NCBI RefSeq assembly: GCF_000834655.1
Contig: NZ_JXQQ01000045.1
Span: 1-64,000, forward strand
Length of the DNA stretch: 64,000 bases
Direction of reading: 5' to 3'
From: Variovorax paradoxus
Lineage (GTDB): Bacteria > Pseudomonadota > Gammaproteobacteria > Burkholderiales > Burkholderiaceae_C
The position numbers and the translations under genes were made by a program. This document shows, in pieces, positions 52,033 to 60,511 of this stretch. A model generated the notes under the pieces. It did no database searches and had not been told where the DNA came from. It saw only the letters and a program-made list of their open reading frames with translations. The stretch's first letter is position 1, and each line of letters begins with the position of its first letter.

Positions 52033-52550
52033 TCAAGCGCCCCGGCCAGCAGCAGCTCCTGCTGCCCGTCAGCCCGCTCTTCATGTGGGCCAGCCTCGTC
52101 GTGGCGCTGCTGATCAACATGATCCCCATCGGCCGTGCCGCGTGGATGCCCGACCTGCTGGCGCTGGTGATCGTGTTCTGGGGCGTGCACCAGCCCTCGC
52201 GCGTGGGCATCGGCGCGGCCTTCGTGTTCGGCCTTTGCATGGACGTGCACCAGGCCTCCATGCTCGGCCAGCACGCGCTGTCTTACACGACGCTGGGCTT
52301 CTTCGCGATCACCATCCATCGCCGGCTGCTCTGGTATCCGGTGCTGTCGCAGGCGCTGCAGGTGCTGCCGCTCTTTGCGCTGTCGCAACTCATCGAGGTC
52401 ATCACGCGGATGATCGGCGGCGGCGTGTTCCCTGGCTGGACGGTGCTGATCTCGCCGGGCGTGGAGGCTGCGCTGTGGCCCCTGGCGAGCGCGCTGTTGC
52501 TCGCCCCCCAGCGCCGAACCCCGGAACCCGACGAGAACCGTCCCCTCTAG
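52029..52550 (+). CDS. mreD: Rod-shape determining protein MreD
   Basis: A 173-residue inner-membrane protein with about five helices (VSPLFMWASLVVALLINMIP, MPDLLALVIVFWGVHQPSRV, GIGAAFVFGLCMDVHQASML). It is part of the elongasome with MreC and PBP2. The start sits in the mreC stop overlap. A GC-rich repeat separates it from mrdA. Confidence 0.93.
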   Translation: MIKRPGQQQLLLPVSPLFMWASLVVALLINMIPIGRAAWMPDLLALVIVFWGVHQPSRVGIGAAFVFGLCMDVHQASMLGQHALSYTTLGFFAITIHRRLLWYPVLSQALQVLPLFALSQLIEVITRMIGGGVFPGWTVLISPGVEAALWPLASALLLAPQRRTPEPDENRPL

Positions 52551-52558
52551 TCATGGTG

Positions 52559-52650
52559 CCCCCCGGCTTTTCACTTCGCTTCGCTGCGCGTAACTCCCCC
52601 CCCCAAGGGGGAGGCGCGGCCTGCCTTGGGGCGGCCGGCGGCGGCAGCCC
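52559..52650. repeat. Intergenic GC-rich repeat, diverged copy 3
   Basis: A CCCCCCGGCTTT start, TTCGCTTCGCTGCGCG, a CCCCC/GGGGG hairpin and a final GCGGCCTGCC block give the same plan as the copies at 4273 and 16636, with a different 3' end. It lies between mreD and mrdA. Confidence 0.6.
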
Positions 52651-52707
52651 TCCCGCATCCGCCACTGCACTTGACTTGCACTAGCACGCGCCTAAGCTCC
52701 CACCGCC

Positions 52708-54678
52708 ATGACCGAAATCCGCAACGTCGCCGCCGACCTCGCGCGCTTCAAGCGCCGCGTGATCGTGATCGGGCTGGCGGTGCTGTTCGCGTTCGGCCTG
52801 CTGAGCGCGCGGCTGGTGTATCTGCAGGTCACGCGGCATGAAGACCTGGCCGAGCAGGCCGAAAGCAACCGCACGGCCATCGTGCCGGTGGTGCCCAACC
52901 GGGGCCTGATCCTCGACCGCAACGGCATCGTGCTGGCCTCGAACTACTCGGCCTACACGCTGGAGATCACGCCCTCCAAGGTGGGCGATGTCGAGGAGAC
53001 CATCGACAACCTTACCCAGGTGCTCGAAGTCTCGCCGCGCGACCGCCGCCGCTTCAAGCGCCTGCGCGAAGACTCCCGCAGCTTTGACTCCATTCCGATC
53101 CGCACCCGCCTGAGCGACGAGGAAGTGGCGCGCTTCGCGGCGCAGCGCTACCGCTTTCCGGGCGTGGAGATCAAGGCGCGCCTCTTCCGCAACTACCCCA
53201 ACGGCGAGACCGGCTCGCACGTGCTCGGCTACATCGGCCGCATCAACCAGCGCGAGAAGACCGCGATGGAAGACTGGGAAGAAGAAGAGCAGGCCAACTA
53301 CAAGGGCACCGACTACATCGGCAAGCTGGGCATCGAGCAGAGCTACGAAAAAACGCTGCACGGCCAGACCGGCGTCGAGCAGATGGAAACTTCCGCGGGC
53401 GGACGCGCCATCCGCCGGCTCGCGAGCCACCCCGCAACGCCCGGCAACACGGTGATGCTGTCGCTGGACATCAAGCTGCAGAAGCTGGTGGAAGACATGT
53501 TCGGCGAGCGCCGCGGCGCGCTGGTGGCCATCGACCCCAAGACCGGCGAGGTGCTGGCCTTCGTGAGCAAGCCCACGTTCGACCCCAATCTCTTCGTCGA
53601 AGGCATCGACACCGAGAGCTGGAAAGAGCTGAGCGAATCGCTCGACAAGCCGCTCCTGAATCGCGCGCTGCGCGGCACCTACCCGCCCGGCTCGACCTAC
53701 AAGCCCTTCATGGCCATGGCCGCACTGCAGACCGGCAAGCGCGGCGCGAGCGTGGTGGTGAACGACCCCGGCTACTTCAACTTCGGCGGCCACCGCTTCG
53801 GCAGTCCCGAAGGCAACCTGGGCGGCGTGGACATGCGCCGCTCGATCCAGCTGTCGAGCAACATCTACTACTACTCGCTGGCCAACGAGATGGGCGTGGA
53901 CATGATCCACGACTTCATGAAGCCACTGGGCTTCGGCCAGATCACCGGCATCGACCTGGGCGGCGAGGTGCGCGGCGTGCTGCCCAGCACCGAGTGGAAG
54001 CGCAACGCCTACAAGCGGCCCGAGCAGAAGAAGTGGTATGCGGGCGAGACCATCTCGCTGGGCATCGGCCAGGGTTACAACGCATTCACGATGCTGCAAC
54101 TCGCGCAGGCCACGGCCATCGTGGCCGACGGCGGCATCAAGCACAAGCCGCACCTCGTGCTGGCCACGCGCAACACGGTGAGCGGACAGGTCGTGCCGCT
54201 GCCGCAGCCGCCGGCCGAGAACCTCGGCTTCACTGCGGCCAACGTGGCGGTGATCCGCGAGGGCCTCACCAGCGTGGTCACCAGCGGCACGGCGCGCGGC
54301 GTGTTCGCGGGCGCGGGCTACCAGGCCGCCGGCAAGACCGGCACGGCGCAGGCCGTGACGCAGGCGCAGAACACCAAGTACAACGCCCGCGCGCTCGAAG
54401 AGCATCAGCGGGACCACGCGCTTTTCATGGCCTTCGCTCCGGTCAACAACCCGAAGATCGCCGTCGCGGTGATCGTGGAGAACGCCGGCTGGGGCGCGGG
54501 CGCCGCAGCGCCCATCGCGCGCCGGGTGTTTGACTACTGGCTGATGGACCAGTACCCGAGCGAAGCGGACATGGCCGCCATCAAGACCGGCAAGGCCGCC
54601 GCGCCGATGGGCAAGCCGCGCGTCGCGAGCGAGGTGGCGTGGCCCGCGGCGGCGACGACGCCTGCCACGGCTCCCTGA
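52708..54678 (+). CDS. mrdA: Penicillin-binding protein 2 (elongation transpeptidase)
   Basis: A 656-residue class B PBP that cross-links peptidoglycan during elongation. One TM helix at about residues 18-38, then pedestal domain (NRGLILDRNGIVLASNYSAY). Transpeptidase motifs: STYK at 329-332, SSN at 383-385 and KTG in AAGKTGTAQAV. The Ala/Pro-rich tail (about 30 residues) is not conserved. rodA/mrdB, often next in order, does not follow; a repeat and fahA come instead. Confidence 0.95.
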   Translation: MTEIRNVAADLARFKRRVIVIGLAVLFAFGLLSARLVYLQVTRHEDLAEQAESNRTAIVPVVPNRGLILDRNGIVLASNYSAYTLEITPSKVGDVEETIDNLTQVLEVSPRDRRRFKRLREDSRSFDSIPIRTRLSDEEVARFAAQRYRFPGVEIKARLFRNYPNGETGSHVLGYIGRINQREKTAMEDWEEEEQANYKGTDYIGKLGIEQSYEKTLHGQTGVEQMETSAGGRAIRRLASHPATPGNTVMLSLDIKLQKLVEDMFGERRGALVAIDPKTGEVLAFVSKPTFDPNLFVEGIDTESWKELSESLDKPLLNRALRGTYPPGSTYKPFMAMAALQTGKRGASVVVNDPGYFNFGGHRFGSPEGNLGGVDMRRSIQLSSNIYYYSLANEMGVDMIHDFMKPLGFGQITGIDLGGEVRGVLPSTEWKRNAYKRPEQKKWYAGETISLGIGQGYNAFTMLQLAQATAIVADGGIKHKPHLVLATRNTVSGQVVPLPQPPAENLGFTAANVAVIREGLTSVVTSGTARGVFAGAGYQAAGKTGTAQAVTQAQNTKYNARALEEHQRDHALFMAFAPVNNPKIAVAVIVENAGWGAGAAAPIARRVFDYWLMDQYPSEADMAAIKTGKAAAPMGKPRVASEVAWPAAATTPATAP

Positions 54679-54681
54679 TCT

Positions 54682-54800
54682 CTTGCTCCCTCGCCCCTTG
54701 GGGAGAGGGTTGGGGTGAGGGCGAGCGGCAATCGAGGCCGTGCGATGTTGTGAGGCCGACTGCCCTCACCCTAGCCCTCTCCTAGAGGGAGAGGGAACAA
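54682..54800. repeat. REP-like doublet, copy 2
   Basis: CTTGCTCCCTCGCCCCTTGG and its partner CTCTCCTAGAGGGAGAGGGA form two facing hairpin units joined by GGTTGGGGTGAGGGCG and CTGCCCTCACCCTAGCC. The whole is an imperfect inverted repeat of about 119 bases between convergent mrdA and fahA genes, where it may end both transcripts. Confidence 0.85.
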
Positions 54801-54810
54801 CACCCAAACC

Positions 54811-56082
54811 TCAGGCCACCACGGTGCCGCTGACTTCACCCAGCCCGATGCGGACCGCCCCCGCCCGCTCGCAGTAGCCGCGAATGACCAGCGTGTCGCC
54901 GTCTTCCAGGAACGTGCGCTTCTCGCCGTTCGGCAGCGTGATCGGCTGCTTGCCGCCCAGCGTGAGCTCCATCAGCGAGCCGGCCTCGTCGGGCTTCGGT
55001 CCCGACAACGTGCCCGAGCCCAGCAGGTCGCCCGGCTGCAGGTTGCAGCCGTTCACCGTGTGGTGCGTGACGAGCTGCGCGGCGGTCCAGTAGGCGGCCT
55101 CGGTGGTGTTGCCGCGCGTGAGGCGGGCGGGCGCCACGCCTTCGGCGCGCATCTTCGCGGTCTGCAGCAGCACTTCGAGCGTGATGTCGAGCGCGCCGGC
55201 TTCGCGGTTGGCCGGCGCATCGAGGTACGGCAGCGGCTGCGGATCGCCCGCGGGCCGCTCGAACTTCGCGCGGTACGGCGCGAGCGCCTCCATCGTCACG
55301 ATCCACGGCGACAGCGTGCTCGCGAAGTTCTTCGCGAGGAATGGGCCGAGCGGCTGGTATTCCCAGGCCTGCAGGTCGCGCGCCGACCAGTCGTTGAGCA
55401 GCGTCACGCCGAAGAGGTGGTCTTCGGCCTCGCCGATGGCGATCGGTTCGCCCAGCGCATTGCCGCGGCCGACCAGAAAGCCCAGCTCCAGTTCGTAGTC
55501 CAGGCGCTTCGACGGGCCGAAGCTCGGCTCGGCGGCATCGGGCGCCTTGGTCTGGCCTTGCGGGCGCTTGAACACCTGGCCGCTCACGCCGATGGACGAG
55601 GCGCGGCCGTGGTAACCGATCGGCACCCACTTGTAGTTGGGCATCAGCGGCTGGTCGGGGCGAAAGAGCTTGCCGATGGTGGTCGCGTGGTGGATGCCCG
55701 TGTAGAAGTCGGTGTAGTCGCCGATGCGGCAAGGCACGGTGAGCTCGGCCTCGGCCTGCGCGAGCAACGCCTTCGACCACGCGGCCTGCTTGTCGCTGCC
55801 CTCGGCGAGGCCGGCGGAGATCGCGGCGCGCAGGGCCTGCCGGTCCGTCACGCTCGCGCTCATCAGCGCGTTCATGTCGTCGGTGTCGACGAGGCCCGCG
55901 GCCTCCAGGTCGAGCACCTGGTCGCCGATGGCCACGCCGATGCGAAAGGCCTCGCTGCCGCCCGCCGCGCGGAAGCGGCCGAAGGGCAGGTTCTGGATCG
56001 GGAAGTCGGTGCCGGCCTCGTTGGCCGAGGCGACCCAGCTGCGCAGCTTCGGGTCATGGGTGGCGTTCAGTGTGGCGGTCAT
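54811..56082 (-). CDS. fahA: Fumarylacetoacetase
   Basis: A 423-residue FAH enzyme splitting fumarylacetoacetate to fumarate and acetoacetate, the last step of homogentisate breakdown. Metal ligands: Asp125 (YTDFYTGIHH), Glu197 and Glu199 (DYELELGFL), Asp231 (LLNDWSARDLQ); the catalytic His is in GIHHATTIGK. It is the last gene of the homogentisate operon, 112 bases after the Bug gene, with a hairpin repeat between. Confidence 0.95.
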   Translation of the reverse strand: MTATLNATHDPKLRSWVASANEAGTDFPIQNLPFGRFRAAGGSEAFRIGVAIGDQVLDLEAAGLVDTDDMNALMSASVTDRQALRAAISAGLAEGSDKQAAWSKALLAQAEAELTVPCRIGDYTDFYTGIHHATTIGKLFRPDQPLMPNYKWVPIGYHGRASSIGVSGQVFKRPQGQTKAPDAAEPSFGPSKRLDYELELGFLVGRGNALGEPIAIGEAEDHLFGVTLLNDWSARDLQAWEYQPLGPFLAKNFASTLSPWIVTMEALAPYRAKFERPAGDPQPLPYLDAPANREAGALDITLEVLLQTAKMRAEGVAPARLTRGNTTEAAYWTAAQLVTHHTVNGCNLQPGDLLGSGTLSGPKPDEAGSLMELTLGGKQPITLPNGEKRTFLEDGDTLVIRGYCERAGAVRIGLGEVSGTVVA

Positions 56083-56119
56083 GGATGTCTTTCTGTTCTG
56101 TGTTCGTTTCGGTGTCGCA

Positions 56120-56181
56120 ACCGTTCGGACTGAGCTTGTCGAAGTCTCGCGCGGCGCTTGGACAAGCTCCGCGTGAACGGT
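56120..56181. repeat. Inverted repeat element with GAGCTTGTC/GACAAGCTC arms
   Basis: The left arm ACCGTTCGGACTGAGCTTGTC pairs with GACAAGCTCCGCGTGAACGGT on the right (7 and 9 paired bases around a mismatch) over a loop of about 20. CCGTTC...GAGCTTGTCGAAG elements of this kind are widespread intergenic repeats in proteobacteria. It lies between fahA and the Bug gene. Confidence 0.75.
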
Positions 56182-56194
56182 TGGGTGGATCGCT

Positions 56195-57172
56195 TCAGTC
56201 GGCGGTCATCCCGGCTTTTTTCGCGACCTCGCCGAGGCGCTGGTACTCGGTCTGCGTGAGCGTGGACAGCTCCTGCGCGGTCGAGCCGCGCGGCGAGAAG
56301 CCGGCCTGCTGCAGCTTGGCCTTCACGTCGGGCATCGCCAGCGCTTCGACGAAGGCTTCGTTCAGCGCCTTCACGATGGGCGCCGGCAGGTTCGCCGGGC
56401 CGTACACGCCGAACCACGGATCGAGCGCGTAGCCTTTCAGGCCTGCCTCGGCCATCGTCGGCACGTCGGGCAGCGAGGGCGAGCGCGCCGGCCCGGCCAC
56501 CGCCAGCGCGCGCAGCTTGCCGGCCTGGATGTGCGGCAGCGATGCCGGCAGGTTGTCGAACATCACGCCGATGTTGTTGCCCAGCATGTCGGTGATGGCC
56601 GGGCCGCTGCCCTTGTAGGCGACGTGCACGAGCTCGGTGCCGGTCATCTGCGCGAACATCACGCCCGCGAGGTTCATCGAGGTGCCCGCGCCGGCCGTGG
56701 CGTAGGGCAGGCCCGGGTTTTTCTTGGCGGCGGCGATCAGGTCCGGCACCGACTTGATCGGCGAGCTCGCAGGCACTTCGAGCACGATCGTCGAGGTGCC
56801 CAACAGGCTGATCGCGGTGAAGTCGCGGCGCGGGTCGAACGCCATCGACTTGTAGATGTGCGGGTTCAGCGCGTTGGTCGAGATCGCGCCGAAGCCGATG
56901 GTGTAGCCGTCGGGCGCGGCCTTGGCCACGGCGTCCATGCCGATGTTGCCGCCTGCGCCGCCGCGGTTGTCGATGAGCACCGGCTGGCCGAGCTTTTCCG
57001 ACACCTTCTGGCCCACGGTGCGCGCCACCAGGTCGGTCGTGCCGCCCGGCGTGTAGGGCACGATGAAGCGGATCGGCTTCGACGGAAAGTCCGCCGCGTG
57101 CGCGAGGAACGGCGCGGCGAGCAGTGCGATGGCCGCGGCGCGGCGGGTGAGGGCGAAGGCGTTCTTCATCAT
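56195..57172 (-). CDS. Tripartite tricarboxylate transporter (Bug) binding protein in the homogentisate operon
   Basis: A 325-residue periplasmic receptor: signal peptide (ALTRRAAAIALLAAPFLAHA), PIRFIVPYTPGGTTDLVART, IDNRGGAGGNIGMDAV and AKAAPDGYTIGFG. Its start overlaps the hmgA stop by 4 bases, so it is co-translated with homogentisate dioxygenase and probably binds an aromatic acid of the pathway. No TctAB genes are present. Confidence 0.92.
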   Translation of the reverse strand: MMKNAFALTRRAAAIALLAAPFLAHAADFPSKPIRFIVPYTPGGTTDLVARTVGQKVSEKLGQPVLIDNRGGAGGNIGMDAVAKAAPDGYTIGFGAISTNALNPHIYKSMAFDPRRDFTAISLLGTSTIVLEVPASSPIKSVPDLIAAAKKNPGLPYATAGAGTSMNLAGVMFAQMTGTELVHVAYKGSGPAITDMLGNNIGVMFDNLPASLPHIQAGKLRALAVAGPARSPSLPDVPTMAEAGLKGYALDPWFGVYGPANLPAPIVKALNEAFVEALAMPDVKAKLQQAGFSPRGSTAQELSTLTQTEYQRLGEVAKKAGMTAD

Positions 57173-58491
57173 GGCTTGAACTGGTCTTTCAGGCCGGCCC
57201 AGCAGTCGGCGTAGTCGGTGTCGAGCGCCGGGCTCTTGAGCGCGAAATTGGTTGGAATGAAGCGGTAGCGGCTCTCGAACATGAAGGCCAGCGTGTTGTC
57301 CAGCTTGTGCGGCTTGAGGTCCGCGTGCGTGGCCTTGTCGAAGGCCTCCTCGTCGGGGCCGTGCGGCACCATGCAGTTGTGCAGGCTCGCGCCGCCGGGC
57401 TTGAAGCCGCCTGGCTTGGCGTCGTATTCGCCGAGCACCAGGCCCATGAATTCGCTCATGAGGTTGCGGTGGAACCAGGGCGGACGGAAGGTGTTCTCCA
57501 TCACCATCCAGCGCGGCGGGAAGATCACGAAATCGCAGTTGGCCGTGCCGGGCGTGTCGCTCGGCGAGGTGAGCACCGTGAAGATCGACGGGTCGGGATG
57601 GTCGAAGCTGATCGAGCCGATCGCCATGAAGTGCGCGGTGTCGTACTTCACCGGGGCGAGGTTGCCGTGCCAGGCGACCACGTTGAAGGGCGACTGCTTC
57701 GTCGGCGCCTTCCAGAAGCGGCCGGCGAATTTCTTGACCAGTTCGTAGGCGCCGCCGCTGCCGTCGCCGTTTTCCTCGAAGGCCGCCACCGGCGCCTGGA
57801 AATCGCGCGCGTTCGCCAGGCCGTTCGAGCCGATCGGCCCGAGCTCGGGCAGGCGGAAATGCGCGCCGTAGTTCTCGCACACGTAGCCGCGCGAAAGACC
57901 GTCGGGCAACGCCACCTTGAACACCATGCCGCGCGGCAGCACCGCGATCTCGCCGGGCTTCACGTCGAGCACACCCAGTTCGGTGGTGATGACGAGGCGG
58001 CCTTGCTGCGGCACGACCAGCATCTCGCCGTCGGCGTTGACGAAGGCGCGCTTGTCCATCGAGCGGCCGGCCAGGTACATGAGCGAGCCGATGCCGACCT
58101 GCGACTCGGCATCGCCGTTCGCCGCGACCGTGTGCATGCCGTCGACGAAGTCGGCTTCGGCGGCGCCGTCCAGCGGCATCGGATGCCAGCGCAGGGGCTC
58201 GGGCGCGAGCGCGATCTCGCGGTCGCCGCCGGTGGTCCAGTGCGGCTGGGCGTAGGGCTGGTAGCGGCCCGACACCACCGAGGGTTGGCGGCGATAGAGC
58301 CAGGTGCGGCGGTTCTCGTGGCGCGGCGCGGTGAAGGCGGTGCCCGAGAGCAGCTCGGTGTAGAGGTCGAACGGCCCGCGCTGCGGGTTGTTGCGGCCCT
58401 GCGGCAGGGCGCCCGGCACGGCTTCGGAGGCGTATTCGTTGCCGAAGCCGCCCAGGTAGCGCCGTTCGTCGTTGGCGGATGCTTGGGTCAT
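57169..58491 (-). CDS. hmgA: Homogentisate 1,2-dioxygenase
   Basis: A 440-residue Fe(II) dioxygenase opening homogentisate to maleylacetoacetate. Iron ligands are in PPWFHRNLMSEFMG (His, Glu) and LHNCMVPHGPDEEAF (His). GFGNEYASEAVPGALPQGRN is the family N-terminus. It lies in order MBL - FAD hydroxylase - DUF2783 - hmgA - Bug - fahA, all minus strand. Confidence 0.96.
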   Translation of the reverse strand: MTQASANDERRYLGGFGNEYASEAVPGALPQGRNNPQRGPFDLYTELLSGTAFTAPRHENRRTWLYRRQPSVVSGRYQPYAQPHWTTGGDREIALAPEPLRWHPMPLDGAAEADFVDGMHTVAANGDAESQVGIGSLMYLAGRSMDKRAFVNADGEMLVVPQQGRLVITTELGVLDVKPGEIAVLPRGMVFKVALPDGLSRGYVCENYGAHFRLPELGPIGSNGLANARDFQAPVAAFEENGDGSGGAYELVKKFAGRFWKAPTKQSPFNVVAWHGNLAPVKYDTAHFMAIGSISFDHPDPSIFTVLTSPSDTPGTANCDFVIFPPRWMVMENTFRPPWFHRNLMSEFMGLVLGEYDAKPGGFKPGGASLHNCMVPHGPDEEAFDKATHADLKPHKLDNTLAFMFESRYRFIPTNFALKSPALDTDYADCWAGLKDQFKP

Positions 58492-58543
58492 TGGTTCTCT
58501 TTCGAAAATCGCGATGAGGTTGGAATGCGTGGTGCCGCCCGGC

Positions 58544-58732
58544 TCAGCCGCGCGCGGCCTCGAAGGCCTCGCGCAGCACGGCCAGCGAGCCGATGTGGTT
58601 GGCCAGCACGAGCACGAGGCGCGCGTTGAATGCGTGGCTCTCTTCGTCCGAAAGCCCCTGGTGCGCCTCGATGAGCGCCTCGTAGAAATCGTCGGGGGCT
58701 TCCAGGTTCGGCGCGGTGTTCAGGTGTTGCAT
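58544..58732 (-). CDS. DUF2783 small protein
   Basis: A 62-residue protein: NTAPNLEAPDDFYEALIEAH then QGLSDEESHAFNARLVLVLA. DUF2783 proteins are usually encoded directly after an MhpA/PheA-type FAD hydroxylase, as here (stop and start separated by one base). Role unknown; a small partner of that enzyme is a reasonable guess. Confidence 0.85.
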   Translation of the reverse strand: MQHLNTAPNLEAPDDFYEALIEAHQGLSDEESHAFNARLVLVLANHIGSLAVLREAFEAARG

Positions 58733-58733
58733 G

Positions 58734-60371
58734 TCATGCCTTTGCAAGGGCGTGGTCGATGGCCGTGCGGATGTCCGCGGCGGCAGGTTGCCGCCAGCGT
58801 GCGCACACGTGCTGGTCGGGCCGCAGCAGGTACACGGTACCGGGTTGCGCGTCGTAACGCCGCGCGGCGAGTTCGCCTTCGGGCGTCGTGTCCTGCACGC
58901 GCACGATGTGCAGCGGGCGGTCGCTGGCCTTCAGCGCGTGCGCGCTGCGCTCGGCCGCTTCTCCCGCGCCGAACACCAGCGCGGTGAACTGCGCCACATG
59001 GCATTCGCGCAGCAGCCAGGCGCTGCGGCCGTCGGCGCGCACGATCGGCGCATCGGCAGCGGCGGCGCCGGGCACCATCGCGCCCTGGAACGCATCGGCA
59101 TCGGGCGTGTTGAGCGGCGAATCGCGCAGCACCGCCGGCACCGAGAGCCGCCCGCTGTTGACCAGCGTGCGCGCGAAGGCGTGGCGTTTCGTCAACGCCA
59201 GCACCGCGTCGCGGAACAGGCGGCTCACCTGGCTCTTGGGCGTGATGAAGTCGGTCGCGCGCGTGGAGTGGCGGATGTTCTCGTCGGCCGCGAACTCGCG
59301 CTCGCTCGCGTAGCTGTCGAGCAGCGCATCGGGCGCATCGCCCGCGAGCACGGCGGCGAGTTTCCATGCGAGGTTGTCCGCGTCCTGCACGCCCGAGTTG
59401 GCGCCGCGCGCGCCGAAGGGCGACACGCCGTGCGCCGAGTCGCCCGCGAAAAGCACGCGGCCGTGGCGAAAGCGTTCCATGCGCTGGCAGGCGAAGGTGT
59501 AGACGCTGGCCCAGCCGATCTGGAACTGCACGTCCGCAAAGCCGATGCTGTCGAGCAGCGCGCGCACGCGCGGCGTGATGTTCTCGGGCTTGCGTTCTTC
59601 CACCGGGTCGGCGTCCCAGCCGAGCTGGAAGTCCACGCGCCACATGCCGTCGGCCTGCTTGTGCAGCAGCACGCTCTGGCCGGGATGGAACGAGGGGTCG
59701 AACCAGAAGCGGCGCTCTGTGGGGAGCTGTGCATCCATCGTGATGTCGGCGATCAGGAAGCGGTCGCGGAAGGTGCGGCCCTTGGCCTCCTGGCCGAGCA
59801 GCTGGCGCAGGTTGGAGCGTGAGCCGTCGCAGGCCGCGACGTAGCCGGCCGACAGCTGGTAGTCGCCCTCGGGCGTCTCCACGGTGAGCACCGCGCCGTC
59901 GTCGCGCTGCGCGATGCCCGTCACCTTGTTGTTCCAGCGCAGGTCGATCAGCGGCAGCGCCGCGGCGCGCTCGACGAGGTAGCCCTCGACGTAGTACTGC
60001 TGCAGGTTGATGAAGGCCGGCCGCTCGTGGCCGGGCTCGGGCAGCAGGTCGAAGCGGTAGACCTGCTCGTCGTGGAAGAACACCTTGCCCACGTTCCACG
60101 AGACCCCCTTGTCGACCATGCGGTCGCCGCAGCCGAGGCGATCGAACACCTCCAGCGTGCGCTTGGCGAAGCAGATCGCGCGCGATCCGCTGGAGAGGGT
60201 GTTGTCGTTGTCCAGCAGCACGACAGGCACCTGGCGCAGCGCCAGGTCGATGGCCAGCGTGAGGCCGACCGGGCCGGCGCCCACGATCACCACGGGGCGA
60301 TGGGCCGGTGTCGCGGCGTCCTGGTCGGCGTGGCGGCGGTAGTCGAAGCGCAGGCTTTGATAGTCGATCAC
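58734..60371 (-). CDS. FAD-dependent aromatic hydroxylase (MhpA/PheA family)
   Basis: A 545-residue group A flavin monooxygenase: GAGPVGLTLAIDLA dinucleotide motif, DG motif in VAACDGSRSNLRQLLG, GD motif in VLFAGDSAHGVSPFGARGAN, and a thioredoxin-like C-terminal domain. Relatives hydroxylate 3-(3-hydroxyphenyl)propionate, phenols and hydroxyphenylacetates. Next to hmgA, a 3-hydroxyphenylacetate-type hydroxylase producing homogentisate is a likely role. Start is a GTG at 60371. Confidence 0.87.
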   Translation of the reverse strand: MIDYQSLRFDYRRHADQDAATPAHRPVVIVGAGPVGLTLAIDLALRQVPVVLLDNDNTLSSGSRAICFAKRTLEVFDRLGCGDRMVDKGVSWNVGKVFFHDEQVYRFDLLPEPGHERPAFINLQQYYVEGYLVERAAALPLIDLRWNNKVTGIAQRDDGAVLTVETPEGDYQLSAGYVAACDGSRSNLRQLLGQEAKGRTFRDRFLIADITMDAQLPTERRFWFDPSFHPGQSVLLHKQADGMWRVDFQLGWDADPVEERKPENITPRVRALLDSIGFADVQFQIGWASVYTFACQRMERFRHGRVLFAGDSAHGVSPFGARGANSGVQDADNLAWKLAAVLAGDAPDALLDSYASEREFAADENIRHSTRATDFITPKSQVSRLFRDAVLALTKRHAFARTLVNSGRLSVPAVLRDSPLNTPDADAFQGAMVPGAAAADAPIVRADGRSAWLLRECHVAQFTALVFGAGEAAERSAHALKASDRPLHIVRVQDTTPEGELAARRYDAQPGTVYLLRPDQHVCARWRQPAAADIRTAIDHALAKA

Positions 60372-60397
60372 GTTTGTCTCCGTGTCTTGGGTCTTGT

Positions 60398-60506
60398 CTT
60401 GCTCCTTCCCCCTCTGGGGGGAAGGTGGGGATGGGGGCAAGCGGCGCTCGAAACTGGCGCTCTGCCTGCCCCACCCCAGCCCTCCCCCAGAGAGGGAGGG
60501 AGCAAG
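60398..60506. repeat. REP-like doublet, copy 3
   Basis: CTTGCTCC at the left pairs with GGAGCAAG at the right end; inside, two facing units carry CCCCCTCTGGGGGGAAGG and CCCTCCCCCAGAGAGGGAGG. It is an imperfect inverted repeat of about 109 bases in the gap between the MBL and FAD hydroxylase genes. Confidence 0.85.
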
Positions 60507-60511
60507 ACCGA

